A DNA stretch of 64,000 bases, from the NCBI GenBank assembly GCA_937922805.1, contig CALAJV010000006.1:186001-250000 (forward strand), given 5' to 3'. Shown here piece by piece: positions 36,343 through 45,053 of this stretch (position 1 is its first letter; every line of letters begins with the position of its first letter). The DNA comes from an uncultured Acidimicrobiales bacterium. Lineage in GTDB: Bacteria > Actinomycetota > Acidimicrobiia > Acidimicrobiales > SZUA-35. The notes below the pieces were generated by a model. It did not search any database. It saw only the letters and a list, made by a program, of their open reading frames with translations, and had not been told where the DNA came from. The translations under genes were made by a program, and so were the position numbers.

Positions 36343-38898
36343 TCAGCCGATTGGTAAATCGCTCGCTGGTACAGTCTGCTCGTCGTCGGCGGCGTATCGC
36401 TGGACCAACTTCGGCAGAACATAGCCGAGTCGCATGAATCCGAGCCCGAGAAGGAAGAACAAGCCGACTCGCCAAAGCGTTTCAACCTCAGCCAGATCGA
36501 CCGTCAATAGTTTGACCACCACAACACCGAGGGTGGCCAAGCCGGTGAATCGGACCGTCTGTTCGTTAAACCTAATCCCAGCAAGTAACGCTACACATCC
36601 GGCCACGGCCCAACTCGCTGACACCGCAACCTGCCCTTGCGGTCCGCTAATGAGGACCGATCCGAGCCATGCTAAACCGCCAACCCAGGCCAGACCGAAC
36701 GAGATAGCTCGATATGGTTCGTCGGCCAAGATTGCATTGGCGCCACGGGACTGACTGGCTGGCTGAACGGTGTCTGGAGTAACACCCCGGGCCGGGCTGT
36801 CGCTACGGCCCTCGGGACGCGTCCAGGCCCATCCGGCGACTGCCATAAGGCACAGGACAACGACGAGGTGGTTCCCGTGTTTCACTATGTCTATGGCTTC
36901 GAAGTAGGCGATAAATATTCCAAGCCCGCCAACAGCGACTCCTACAACAAACAAGGCAACGCCCGTGAGCAAGACCAGTCGACCTAGTAGTCGATAGGCA
37001 ATCACCGAGAGGCCGGCGAACAGGGCAAGCAAACCGGGATTGAGCGAGAAGTTGGCTAGCACTGTCACGACCGAAGCGATCCAGACAAGACCAGCCGCCC
37101 AGGCTACGCCATCAGCAAGCTCAACAACCGGACGTCTGCGGCTCCACCACTGCCAACCTTGAGCCGGTTGCGGGGAAGTTACCGACAGCTCAGCGTCTGT
37201 TGATACGGGCGGTCCAGGAGTCGTTACGTACCGGGCGATCATGGCGAAACCGACTAGCGTCGCCACCACCATAAAGTTCGCCGATGTTCTACCGACATCG
37301 AGTTGGTCAGCGTCAGCTATTGCCTCGACCATCCAGGCCACCGAGACTAGAGCACCAATTGAAGCCAGCAGGATCGCCTTTGCTCCGAGAACAACGTCTT
37401 TGAAATAGGCGGCAACCGCAGCCGTGCCGAAGGCTTGGAGGGCGACCGCTAGCAATAACGTCGGCCCATCTAACAAGTCGACGGCAGCTATAACCAACAC
37501 AGTTCCGATACCGAACAGGTGAGATACGGCCAAGCTGTCAGGCATCGACCAACGACGAGACGGGGCTTTCGATGCGAGCAACAGTTTGGGCGGCGCCACC
37601 ACCATGGCGATCGCAAGAACAGCTGTGAACCCTGCGGCTACCAGCAGACCGAGCCTGCCGATCCCCGTCGAACTTCCGCTAGATAACAGTATGGCGGAGG
37701 CGGCTAAATACATGCCGGGCAAGGCCAATGTCGAGCGATGGTCGAGCGCTTTCACAATTCGGTCAAACTCATCTCGTTGCTCTTTGTACTCTCCGCTATT
37801 GGCAACTTTGGCCTGCACCCAAGGCCCAATCCAAAGCGCTGCAGTTAGACCGGTCAAAGCGATCAGGCCGGGAACCTTGCCTTGGGATTCGTCAAAGGAT
37901 GGACCGAATAGAAAGCCCAACGACACGATTCCAAGGCACACCCAACTCACCAATATCCGAACTTCCGGCCAGCGTTGCCAGAGTCCGAAACCTGCGTAGA
38001 CGACGCCGATGAGGCAATACCAGAACGCTGCAACCGTCGGGCTGGCCGAGCCGAAGATGTCCATCCATAGCGGCATGAGGGCACTGATCAATCCAGCGCT
38101 GAGCACCACGGAACTGAATCGGAACTTCGTCGCTATTGCAGTCGAAACGACAGCAGTAAGAGCGAGGAGCGCGAGCCCAATTTCTATTGAGACTAAACCC
38201 AACCATTGATAGGAAGCGGCGGCCGACCAAGCGAGCACCACGGTCGCCCCGTGGGCTAACGTGTAGGCCCAATTTCTGGCTCTCGATTCCAACCGAATTG
38301 CCGTTGCGTGTAAACCAATTCCTACGGCGACGGCACCGGCCAACTGGAGCTCAGGCCCGATCCACCCCCGGTTGATCGCGGTACTGACGAAGAAGATGGC
38401 GGCCAAGCTGACTAGGACCAGACCGGCCCATCGGAGCAGGGTTTCAGAGCTAATTGCCACCGTCGGAGCTGAAGTAGCCGATCCCGATGGAGGTAGGGGC
38501 TGAGGATAAGCAACTGGGTGAGTCGACAGTGGCGGCGGTAGTTGCTGTGGATCGAGGCCAGCGGGTTGCGGCAACGCAGCCGAACTCAGGTTCGGAGGAG
38601 GCGGCATAGCTGGGGTTGTCGGTCCAGCTAGTTCATTCACAGCCGCCGGCCCCATCGCTGGATGAGGGGGAACCGGCAACCGGGATTCGATGATCGGCGA
38701 CTGGCTCCCAGGTGGCTGAACTGGTGGCGGCAGAACGATCGCTGGTTGAGATTCACCCATGGTTTGGGTTTTTAGCATCGAACTTTGCTCGCTGAGTTGT
38801 ACCTCCAACTTCTCAACTCGCTGCGAAAAGGCTCGCTCCGTTACCTCGAGTGAGCTAACCCGATCTTTGAGCGTCAGAACTTCAGCATCCAGGTTCAT
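36343..38898 (-). CDS. DUF2339-type large membrane protein
   Basis: An 851-aa protein. Residues 1-45 form a coiled coil (LTLKDRVSSLEVTERAFSQRVEKLEVQL). A Pro-rich linker follows to about 150, then more than 20 predicted membrane helices in an almost continuous run. This architecture of coiled coil, Pro-rich linker and long helix bundle matches DUF2339 proteins of unknown role. The ending YVLPKLVQRYAADDEQ is cytosolic by charge. It is convergent with the polymerase gene. Its promoter region is divergent from the lipoprotein gene at 39063. Confidence 0.78.
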   Translation of the reverse strand: MNLDAEVLTLKDRVSSLEVTERAFSQRVEKLEVQLSEQSSMLKTQTMGESQPAIVLPPPVQPPGSQSPIIESRLPVPPHPAMGPAAVNELAGPTTPAMPPPPNLSSAALPQPAGLDPQQLPPPLSTHPVAYPQPLPPSGSATSAPTVAISSETLLRWAGLVLVSLAAIFFVSTAINRGWIGPELQLAGAVAVGIGLHATAIRLESRARNWAYTLAHGATVVLAWSAAASYQWLGLVSIEIGLALLALTAVVSTAIATKFRFSSVVLSAGLISALMPLWMDIFGSASPTVAAFWYCLIGVVYAGFGLWQRWPEVRILVSWVCLGIVSLGFLFGPSFDESQGKVPGLIALTGLTAALWIGPWVQAKVANSGEYKEQRDEFDRIVKALDHRSTLALPGMYLAASAILLSSGSSTGIGRLGLLVAAGFTAVLAIAMVVAPPKLLLASKAPSRRWSMPDSLAVSHLFGIGTVLVIAAVDLLDGPTLLLAVALQAFGTAAVAAYFKDVVLGAKAILLASIGALVSVAWMVEAIADADQLDVGRTSANFMVVATLVGFAMIARYVTTPGPPVSTDAELSVTSPQPAQGWQWWSRRRPVVELADGVAWAAGLVWIASVVTVLANFSLNPGLLALFAGLSVIAYRLLGRLVLLTGVALFVVGVAVGGLGIFIAYFEAIDIVKHGNHLVVVLCLMAVAGWAWTRPEGRSDSPARGVTPDTVQPASQSRGANAILADEPYRAISFGLAWVGGLAWLGSVLISGPQGQVAVSASWAVAGCVALLAGIRFNEQTVRFTGLATLGVVVVKLLTVDLAEVETLWRVGLFFLLGLGFMRLGYVLPKLVQRYAADDEQTVPASDLPIG

Positions 38899-39062
38899 AG
38901 CCCTATCATCGACTATTGCAGCTGCATTGTCGCTCGGGTCAATCCCCTATTTCGCTTTGGGGTCCAAAGATCTCAGTATCCTGAGGCCTCTACGCTAGTC
39001 GACGTCGATGTCACGGCACCGGTGTCTGTGGGCGCGAATTTGTTTGGTAAGGCGGAGGCGAC

Positions 39063-40085
39063 GTGCAGTTTTATGATGATGATCGAAGCGGAACAACCAC
39101 TAGCTCGTTAGAACCTTTCGGGGGAATCCGCCGATCATCGAGCTCGTTGGCCCGTTGCCGTCTGATCGGTACCGGTATGGCCCTTGTGCTGTTTGCGGCC
39201 GCCTGCACCGACACCAGCCCCAACATCGAAACAGCATCCGAGGCCTCTCAAACAAGTTTGGCGCCGGACGAAGTCAACGTCGAAGATAGAGACGCAACGA
39301 CACTGGCCACCGTGCCACGGACCACAACATCTGCTCCCGCCAATGAGCCAACGAGCACTGGTGCTCCGATACCAACTGCTGGTGAGACGTCTAGCCCTTT
39401 ACCTGACAACGAATCTCAAGGACCTTCGTGCGGCGATCCGGTCACCTATTCGCTAGCGGATGATGTCGCAGAGGCAGTGACAAACCCTATTGCTGATGAA
39501 CTCAATCTGGTCGAACCCGACCCGTTGATCAAGATCGACGTTGTCTCAGCGGGGACAGCGCCATGTTTCGATCTCGAATATCAACTTCCGGTTGGCACTA
39601 CTGGTTTCGTTTCCGAACAAGGCACTGTACCAACAGTTGTGACCGCCGTCCGGGTCATTGATTCAATTGAAGGCTATGTTCTGCTCGAGTCAATCGTTAG
39701 CGACGGGGCGACCACTACAACCACCCTCGAACTAGTCACTCGCCTTGGACTCCGAATTGGCACTCGGGGGCCATCGGGACCAGTACCCGGTGAAATTCCA
39801 AGCCCCGACGGTTCTCTCGCCATCCTTCCACCTGCTCCGCTTGGGGTAGGGGCTCAGTGGCGTCTATCGCTTGGCACCGGATACATCCGGACCTCTGAGC
39901 TGATAGAGGTCGATGGCGATCTTGTCACGATCTCATCAGAGTTCGACGACGGACTTGGAATCTCCACCGGATCTGAGCGACGCCAGCTCTACTTGGACAA
40001 ACCAACCGCGAAACGGCTCGAACTTTCGATCACACGGGACGGTGAATCGACATCATCGCTAATCGTCGAAGCATCAAACGATTAG
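39063..40085 (+). CDS. Hypothetical Thr/Ser-rich exported protein, probable lipoprotein
   Basis: A 340-aa protein with an N-terminal export signal (GTGMALVLFAAACTD). The Cys suggests lipid attachment, though the lipobox is not perfect (Ala at -3). A Ser/Thr/Pro linker follows to about residue 120, then a beta-rich domain with PCFDLEYQLPVGTTGF, LLESIVSDGATTTTTLELVTRLGLRIG and LPPAPLGVGAQWRLSLG. The latter resembles domains that assess a sum of squared-like beta barrels, but I cannot name it. The GTG start has GGAGG four bases upstream. It probably sits on the outer face of the membrane. The function is unknown. Confidence 0.68.
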   Translation: MQFYDDDRSGTTTSSLEPFGGIRRSSSSLARCRLIGTGMALVLFAAACTDTSPNIETASEASQTSLAPDEVNVEDRDATTLATVPRTTTSAPANEPTSTGAPIPTAGETSSPLPDNESQGPSCGDPVTYSLADDVAEAVTNPIADELNLVEPDPLIKIDVVSAGTAPCFDLEYQLPVGTTGFVSEQGTVPTVVTAVRVIDSIEGYVLLESIVSDGATTTTTLELVTRLGLRIGTRGPSGPVPGEIPSPDGSLAILPPAPLGVGAQWRLSLGTGYIRTSELIEVDGDLVTISSEFDDGLGISTGSERRQLYLDKPTAKRLELSITRDGESTSSLIVEASND

Positions 40086-40147
40086 CTAAAACTCGCTAAA
40101 AATGGCCGTTTCGTAGACTGTCACACCCGGTGGCAATACTTATATCC

Positions 40148-40426
40148 ATGGCTACAGCACAACTACAACTCATCTCGACCGACCAAACCTGGAGACTCGA
40201 TGTGCGAACCGTAGAGATCGGTCGTGCCGGCATCGCTCAAGCCCGAGCAGCCCTAGCCTCCGCTGAAACCGTGGACAACCCACTTGATGTTAGCTACGCC
40301 GAGTCCAAGGCCGCCAGCTACCAAACAACAGTGTCTCGAACTGCGAAAGCAGCAAGCCGTAAAAGCTCAAAGACGGCCAAAGGCCATCCACAAATGCAAC
40401 AACAACAGATAGTTCTAGCGGCTTAA
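40148..40426 (+). CDS. Small basic hypothetical protein, 92 aa
   Basis: A short protein starting MATAQLQLISTDQTWRLD, with a folded-looking first half (VRTVEIGRAGIAQARAAL) and a basic, Lys/Ser/Gln-rich C-terminal half ending QMQQQQIVLAA. The frame opens at a GTG at 40130; the ATG at 40148 gives a more natural start. The first half resembles the short TRPV..IGRAGIA segments I recall in actinobacterial small proteins. No function is known. A basic tail may bind nucleic acid, but this is a guess. An inverted repeat follows at 40443. Confidence 0.6.
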   Translation: MATAQLQLISTDQTWRLDVRTVEIGRAGIAQARAALASAETVDNPLDVSYAESKAASYQTTVSRTAKAASRKSSKTAKGHPQMQQQQIVLAA

Positions 40427-40442
40427 TCCTCGCCTACCTATT

Positions 40443-40463
40443 GTACGACGCTGGTCGTCGTAC
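40443..40463 (+). terminator. Hairpin after the 92-aa gene
   Basis: GTACGACG and CGTCGTAC form a perfect 8-bp stem around a CTGGT loop, 16 bases after the stop of the small gene. It lacks a T run, so terminator function is tentative. Confidence 0.35.
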
Positions 40464-40537
40464 CGATAGTGTAAGAATGTGTGGTTGCCCGTGGCGGACG
40501 CTGGACGCTAAGCCAGTAGCAAATTCAGACCTGGTAG

Positions 40538-41245
40538 ATGATGCACGGCTTTGTTGAACTCTCAATGGTCAGTACCCAGCCTCCTCTTCCGGCCACGGCC
40601 GCTGGACTCGCGTTAGCAGTTGGTTGCGCTGTGGCCGCCGCAATTGCTGTCTATCGAGGTCTCTCTAGTCGTCCGGCCGGGCAACGAGTCATGCAAGCGG
40701 TAGCCGCTGGCGGGCTAGCGTTCCAAGTAATTCACGTCTTAGAGCACGTTCTTCAACTCCTGTTCTGGGTCACCAAACCAGGCGGCAAGCCTTGGCTCTC
40801 GGCCTGGGCCGCAGGCACCGCTGATGGCTTACAGTTCTTCTGTTCGCTAGTACCACTTCCAGACACTCCCCCTTCGATTGGGGTTGAGATGCTTCACCTC
40901 ACCGGGAACGTAATTTTCCTTGGAGCACTCACGGCTTGGCAAGTTGCTATGAGAGAATCGAAACGAACCCTTCCGGCTCTGGTAAAGGCGGAACGAATCC
41001 AGCTCTTCCATGTTGCCGAACATGTACTTCTCGTAACTACCTTGGTTGCCTTTGGAGAGGCAATCGGGATTTCGACTGCGTTCGGAACGATTGGCGGCGC
41101 TTGGCTGGTTGCTCTTCGGGTTTGGTTTCATTTCACCATTAACGCCGTGGCCACGCTTTACGCGCTGCGGGCGGCGAGAGATACCTGGGGGTCAGATAGC
41201 CAAAATGACCCCCACGCCACTATTCAAGAATTGACGTCGGCCTAG
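40538..41245 (+). CDS. Histidine-rich five-helix membrane protein, unknown function
   Basis: A 235-aa integral membrane protein with about five helices (near residues 20-40, 52-78, 110-132, 150-172 and 186-208). Helices 2 and 4 carry a repeated H-V-x-E-H motif (IHVLEHVLQLLFW and FHVAEHVLLVTTL). Helix 3 has EMLHLTGN and helix 5 WFHFTIN. The intramembrane His and Glu residues suggest a bound metal or haem, or a di-metal site, but none can be proven. I do not recognise the family with confidence. It stands alone between the 92-aa gene and the thiolase. Confidence 0.7.
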   Translation: MMHGFVELSMVSTQPPLPATAAGLALAVGCAVAAAIAVYRGLSSRPAGQRVMQAVAAGGLAFQVIHVLEHVLQLLFWVTKPGGKPWLSAWAAGTADGLQFFCSLVPLPDTPPSIGVEMLHLTGNVIFLGALTAWQVAMRESKRTLPALVKAERIQLFHVAEHVLLVTTLVAFGEAIGISTAFGTIGGAWLVALRVWFHFTINAVATLYALRAARDTWGSDSQNDPHATIQELTSA

Positions 41246-41336
41246 CTCGGAAACATTCTGAGTCGGAGTTCACGCGCTATCGGGTAACCATCGTGGACCA
41301 ACCCGGGAGCTTTGGCGCTGGCGTCGTATCGCGGTC

Positions 41337-41342
41337 TAGCCT
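41337..41342 (+). promoter_or_regulatory. Putative leaderless -10 element (TAGCCT)
   Basis: TAGCCT, then six bases (GGCTAA), then the ATG of the thiolase. The hexamer and spacing are identical to those before the gene at 9770. Confidence 0.5.
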
Positions 41343-41348
41343 GGCTAA

Positions 41349-42527
41349 ATGTCTGACGTTGTAATTGTTGAAGCGGTCCGATCCCCGATTGGCAAGCGAA
41401 ACGGAGGCCTGGCCACGATGCATCCGGCCAACCTTCTCGCCACGGTCCAGAAAGAACTGATTGACCGGGCTGGAGTCGACCCTGCTGAGGTCGGGCAACT
41501 CGTCTCGGGGTGCGTTAGCCAAGTCGGCGAGCAGTCTTTCAACATAGGGCGGACAGCCTGGCTCGCCGCTGGATTACCACAACAAGTGCCAGCAACAACT
41601 GTCGACACTCAATGCGGCTCGTCTCAGCAGGCAACCAATATGGCTGCGGCGCTAATCCAAGCCGGAGTTGTCGACTCAGCAGTAGCTTGCGGCGTCGAAC
41701 TGATGAGTCGAATACCAATAGGCGTGAATTCATCGAAAAAGCTTGGCCTTGGCGGGCCCATACCAAAGCAGTACTACCAACACTTCGAGATGACTAGCCA
41801 GTTTGAAGGAGCGGAGCGAATAGCTGACAAATGGAGCATCAGTCGCCAAGATGCCGACCAATTCGGTCTTCGATCTCAACAACTAGCGGCCCAAGCCTGG
41901 GCGGAAGACCGCTTCGCGACCCAAGTTATGGCCATCGATGCCCCAGACGTCGACGATGAGGGTAAAGCGACCGGCTCCTTTCATCGGGTAACCCGAGACG
42001 AGGGGCTGCGGGAAACATCGTTGGAGAAGCTCGGCACCCTCAAGCCGGTGGGTCGACAAGACGGTGTCCACACAGCGGGATCGGCTTCGCAAATTTCTGA
42101 CGGCGCCGCCGCTGTCCTACTAATGTCGGCAGACAAGGCAACCGAGCTCGGTCTTACCGCAAAGGCAAGGGTTGTCGACTCCTGTCTCGTCGGAGTCGAT
42201 CCTGAATTGATGCTTACCGGTCCAATCGACGCCACCCGCCGACTCTTCGACCGAACCGGTATGACAATGTCAGATCTTGATGTGGTCGAGATTAACGAGG
42301 CGTTTGCATCGGTAGTACTGGCGTGGGCTCGTGAACTCGATGCCCCAATGGATATCGTGAATCCTAATGGCGGAGCAATTGCTCTTGGCCATCCGCTTGG
42401 AGGCACTGGCGCCTTCCTGATGACCAAAGCTGTGCACGAGCTCGAAAGAGCCGACAAGTCCACAGCTCTAATCACGATGTGTTGCGGTGGCGGAATCGGA
42501 ACAGGGACAATTATCGAAAGAGTCTAG
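41349..42527 (+). CDS. Thiolase family protein (acetyl-CoA acyltransferase)
   Basis: A 392-aa thiolase that cleaves or forms 3-ketoacyl-CoA. The nucleophile Cys is in TVDTQCGSSQQATNMAAALIQ (about residue 90). The C-terminal His motif is NPNGGAIALGHPLGGTGA, and the second catalytic Cys is in LITMCCGGGIGTG. ADRIWIV-like loops are absent, and length and order are normal. NEAFAS marks the third motif. It probably takes part in beta-oxidation with the hydratases and dehydrogenases near 1-6 kb and may serve acetoacetyl-CoA from the ligase at 13376. Confidence 0.92.
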   Translation: MSDVVIVEAVRSPIGKRNGGLATMHPANLLATVQKELIDRAGVDPAEVGQLVSGCVSQVGEQSFNIGRTAWLAAGLPQQVPATTVDTQCGSSQQATNMAAALIQAGVVDSAVACGVELMSRIPIGVNSSKKLGLGGPIPKQYYQHFEMTSQFEGAERIADKWSISRQDADQFGLRSQQLAAQAWAEDRFATQVMAIDAPDVDDEGKATGSFHRVTRDEGLRETSLEKLGTLKPVGRQDGVHTAGSASQISDGAAAVLLMSADKATELGLTAKARVVDSCLVGVDPELMLTGPIDATRRLFDRTGMTMSDLDVVEINEAFASVVLAWARELDAPMDIVNPNGGAIALGHPLGGTGAFLMTKAVHELERADKSTALITMCCGGGIGTGTIIERV

Positions 42528-43068
42528 GTTTGGTTTTGCTGTTGGCCCAGCGCTACTAGCCGGACTATTTCCGCTCGCCATTTTTCTTTTGGCTGGATGC
42601 CAGTCGAGCGATTCTGTTGGCTCGTCCCCAGATCTGGCGACAGGGGCGACCGTCTCCAAGGTCATCGATGGCGACACTATCGAAATTGTACTGAATCGGA
42701 AAAATCTACGGGTTCGCCTCCTTGGAGTAGATGCCCCAGAATCGGTGCATCCGCAACTACCGATCCAGTGCTTTGGGCAAGAAGCATCTACCGCCTTATC
42801 CAACTTGCTCCCGCCTGGAACCCAAGTCGAAATTGAAAGAGACGTCCAAGCGCAAGACCACTTCGATCGTTTCTTGCTCTACGTCTACCGAGCCGATGAC
42901 GGCCTGTTTGTCAATCAATGGTTGGTTGAAAACGGCTTGGCCGACGAAAGCCACTACGAGCCGAACGTGGCCAAACGAACCATGCTGCGTCAAGCCAAAC
43001 GACGGGCTCGCTCTGGCTCAATTGGGCTGTGGGGTTCGTGCGACGGACCGGATCAGCCAATTGGGTAA
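42487..43068 (+). CDS. Thermonuclease (SNase-like) family lipoprotein
   Basis: A 193-aa exported nuclease. The N-terminus has a hydrophobic signal with lipobox FLLAGC (Cys about residue 38). The SNase domain runs from TVSKVIDGDTIEI, with the catalytic Arg and Glu in VRLLGVDAPES and a second Arg in DRFLLYVY. NQWLVENGLA and RRARSGSIGLWG complete the fold. It would degrade DNA or RNA outside the membrane with Ca. The frame's first start, a GTG at 42487, overlaps the thiolase end by 41 bases; a later non-ATG start is possible. Confidence 0.87.
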   Translation: MAESEQGQLSKESRFGFAVGPALLAGLFPLAIFLLAGCQSSDSVGSSPDLATGATVSKVIDGDTIEIVLNRKNLRVRLLGVDAPESVHPQLPIQCFGQEASTALSNLLPPGTQVEIERDVQAQDHFDRFLLYVYRADDGLFVNQWLVENGLADESHYEPNVAKRTMLRQAKRRARSGSIGLWGSCDGPDQPIG

Positions 43069-43135
43069 AGACGATCCGAATCGACTCGGCCAAGAAGCTC
43101 CGATCAGAACTGCACAAGACGCGCTGCCAGAGACC

Positions 43136-44026
43136 ATGATGCAAGCCCTGAGGACAAAGAGCCGGGTTTGGTCGACGAAGACCGGTAATGTAGTGTCTGT
43201 GACTGCATTGGCCACAGCTCTTGGATTTAGTCACCAAGATCGGATTGTCATCATCGTCTGTGATGGCCTCGGATCGTCGAACGCAGCAAATATTGGCGTG
43301 GTTGAGGGGCTCCGAAACGGGGTTGCAACAACCGCCTGTCTCCAGGTGCCAAGTCCATGGGCCCGAGGAGCTGCTGCTCAGCATAAAGGAGATGACGTCG
43401 GTGTCGACTTGACCTGCATCTCAGAATACGACCTATACCGATGGGGGCCGATAACGAGCGCTCCATCGCTGTTGGACGGCGACGGCGGGTTCCCGCGGAC
43501 AGTTCTTGACTTAGGGGAGCACGCCGACGTCGACGAGCTCCACCGCGAGTGCGTTGCTCAACTGGAACGAGCCATCCTTTGGGGATTCGACCCAACTCAT
43601 CTCGGTTCCCATTTCGACGCGCTTTCTTCTCGCCCAGAATTTTTCAGTGTGTTGTTGGACCTTGCAGTCGAGTACAACCTGCCGCTCAGCTTGCCTGATC
43701 CATCAACTGACCTAGGATTCCCAGCGCGAGAATTGGCCAAGAACGAAGGATTGTTAGTTCCCGACTATGTGGTCCGCAGCCCAATTAGAACTGAATCTAG
43801 AGGAACGGTTGATACCGCATTACGTACGCTTCGCGCCGGGGTTACCGAGATACACGTTCGTCCCGCCGTCGATACGCCCGAACTGCGAGCGATATCAGAT
43901 CGGTGGCAGACGCAAGTGAGCGACCATCATCTCATTACCCAAGACTGGGGGTTCCGGGCTGCACTAGATCGTTCAGGGGCCAAATTGACCAGCTTCCGCG
44001 CTCTCCGCACTGCTCAACGCAACTAG
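43136..44026 (+). CDS. ChbG/HpnK-like carbohydrate deacetylase homologue, metal site degenerate
   Basis: A 296-aa YdjC-fold protein, recognised from RIVIIVCDGLGSSNAANIGV, GVATTACLQVPSPWARGAA, YDLYRWGPITSAPSLLDGDGGFPRT and AILWGFDPTHLGSHFDAL. Normal members have CDDLG or ADDFG at the first motif and GVHLT at the second. Here these read CDGLG (Gly44) and GVDLT (Asp91), so two of three expected metal ligands are lost. His155 and His159 remain. It may be inactive or have changed chemistry. The start is uncertain: TTG 43061, ATG 43136 and GTG 43193 or 43199 are all in frame. Confidence 0.75.
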   Translation: MMQALRTKSRVWSTKTGNVVSVTALATALGFSHQDRIVIIVCDGLGSSNAANIGVVEGLRNGVATTACLQVPSPWARGAAAQHKGDDVGVDLTCISEYDLYRWGPITSAPSLLDGDGGFPRTVLDLGEHADVDELHRECVAQLERAILWGFDPTHLGSHFDALSSRPEFFSVLLDLAVEYNLPLSLPDPSTDLGFPARELAKNEGLLVPDYVVRSPIRTESRGTVDTALRTLRAGVTEIHVRPAVDTPELRAISDRWQTQVSDHHLITQDWGFRAALDRSGAKLTSFRALRTAQRN

Positions 44027-44039
44027 CTCAACGCAACTA
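44012..44039. repeat. 14-bp tandem duplication between convergent stops
   Basis: GCTCAACGCAACTA occurs twice without interruption and is followed by a third partial GCTCA. The first copy holds the TAG of the ChbG-like gene. The second lies just before the stop of the minus-strand SDR gene. Confidence 0.85.
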
Positions 44040-44041
44040 GC

Positions 44042-45049
44042 TCAGACAGCAAATTCGCTGGCGATTGCGCCTTCGCTTTCTTCCCAAAGTAGTCGCCGTG
44101 TATCTGCGTTGTCATAGAACGGTTCGAGATCGAACGGTTCGGCCTTTCCTTTGATGGCGGCGGCCCCTGATCCTGGTCCGTAGAATTGGCCAGACTGGGC
44201 GTTGGGCAAGCACATGCAAGATAGGATCCCCATCGCTCCATCCTCAGCACTTTGACTGAACCGCATTATCATGCCAGTGAGCAGACTGCCCATTGCGCCT
44301 TCTTTTACTGATGTCTTCTGTAAGTGGGTGTTAGAAAGACCAGGATGGGCAACTAGCGCCCTCACATTCGAGTTTGCTTCTTGAAGCTTGACGTGCAGCG
44401 CCGCGGTGAAGGCAGCGTTGGCTAGTTTGGACTGGTTGTAACGAAGCCAGCGAGGGCCCCGGAACATCGCATTCTGAAGCCGAGAACCGTCCCCACCAAG
44501 CTGGCCACCTTGTTTACTAAGAAACTTGGCCTGAAGTTTCTTGCTCGGACTTAATCTCGCCACGCTCGAGTGGTTCACGACGCGAGCGTCTCCGTTACCT
44601 TCGGCTGCTCGTTCCAACAGCGGCATCAGTTCACCGGTGAGAAGAAAGTGTGAGAAGTGATTGGTCTGCATTTGAATATCGAACCCGTCAACCGTTGCGA
44701 TATCGGCCAATGCCATAACGCCAGCATTGTTGCACAGCACATCGATGCCTTCCGAGCAAAGCTCTTTCACCTGGCTAGCGGCCGTGCGAACAGAGTCGAA
44801 CGATTGAAGGTCGCACTCCACTTGATGCAACTCACTATCGGGGCAGTCCGCCGAGAGCCCTTCAAAACTTGTCCTGGATCGATCAGACGCTCGGTTGAGA
44901 ACCACTACCTTCGCTCCCAGTTCAGCCACCGTTCGAGCAGCTACTTGACCGGTTCCTGATGTTGTGCCGGTAATAACTACCGTCTTGTCGACCATCGATG
45001 GAAGGCCCGATCGAAAGGACGGAAAATGTTTAGAGTCAGGGTCAGCCAT
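44042..45049 (-). CDS. SDR family oxidoreductase, retinol-dehydrogenase-like
   Basis: A short-chain dehydrogenase of 335 aa. The cofactor motif is TGTTSGTGQVAARTVAELGA, NNAGVMALA follows, and the catalytic Tyr-x3-Lys is in RWLRYNQSKLANAAFTAAL. LVAHPGLSNTHLQ after the catalytic block matches the protochlorophyllide/retinol dehydrogenase branch. It starts four bases after the TetR gene on the same strand, so the two form an operon controlled from the palindrome at 45687. The regulator may sense this enzyme's substrate or product, which is unknown. Confidence 0.87.
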   Translation of the reverse strand: MADPDSKHFPSFRSGLPSMVDKTVVITGTTSGTGQVAARTVAELGAKVVVLNRASDRSRTSFEGLSADCPDSELHQVECDLQSFDSVRTAASQVKELCSEGIDVLCNNAGVMALADIATVDGFDIQMQTNHFSHFLLTGELMPLLERAAEGNGDARVVNHSSVARLSPSKKLQAKFLSKQGGQLGGDGSRLQNAMFRGPRWLRYNQSKLANAAFTAALHVKLQEANSNVRALVAHPGLSNTHLQKTSVKEGAMGSLLTGMIMRFSQSAEDGAMGILSCMCLPNAQSGQFYGPGSGAAAIKGKAEPFDLEPFYDNADTRRLLWEESEGAIASEFAV

Positions 45050-45053
45050 GAGA

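Noticed and set aside
42731..43135. N-terminal 135 residues of the long frame ending at 44026
   Set aside because: This part overlaps the thermonuclease gene in another frame and does not resemble the ChbG family; the real start is at or after about 43061.
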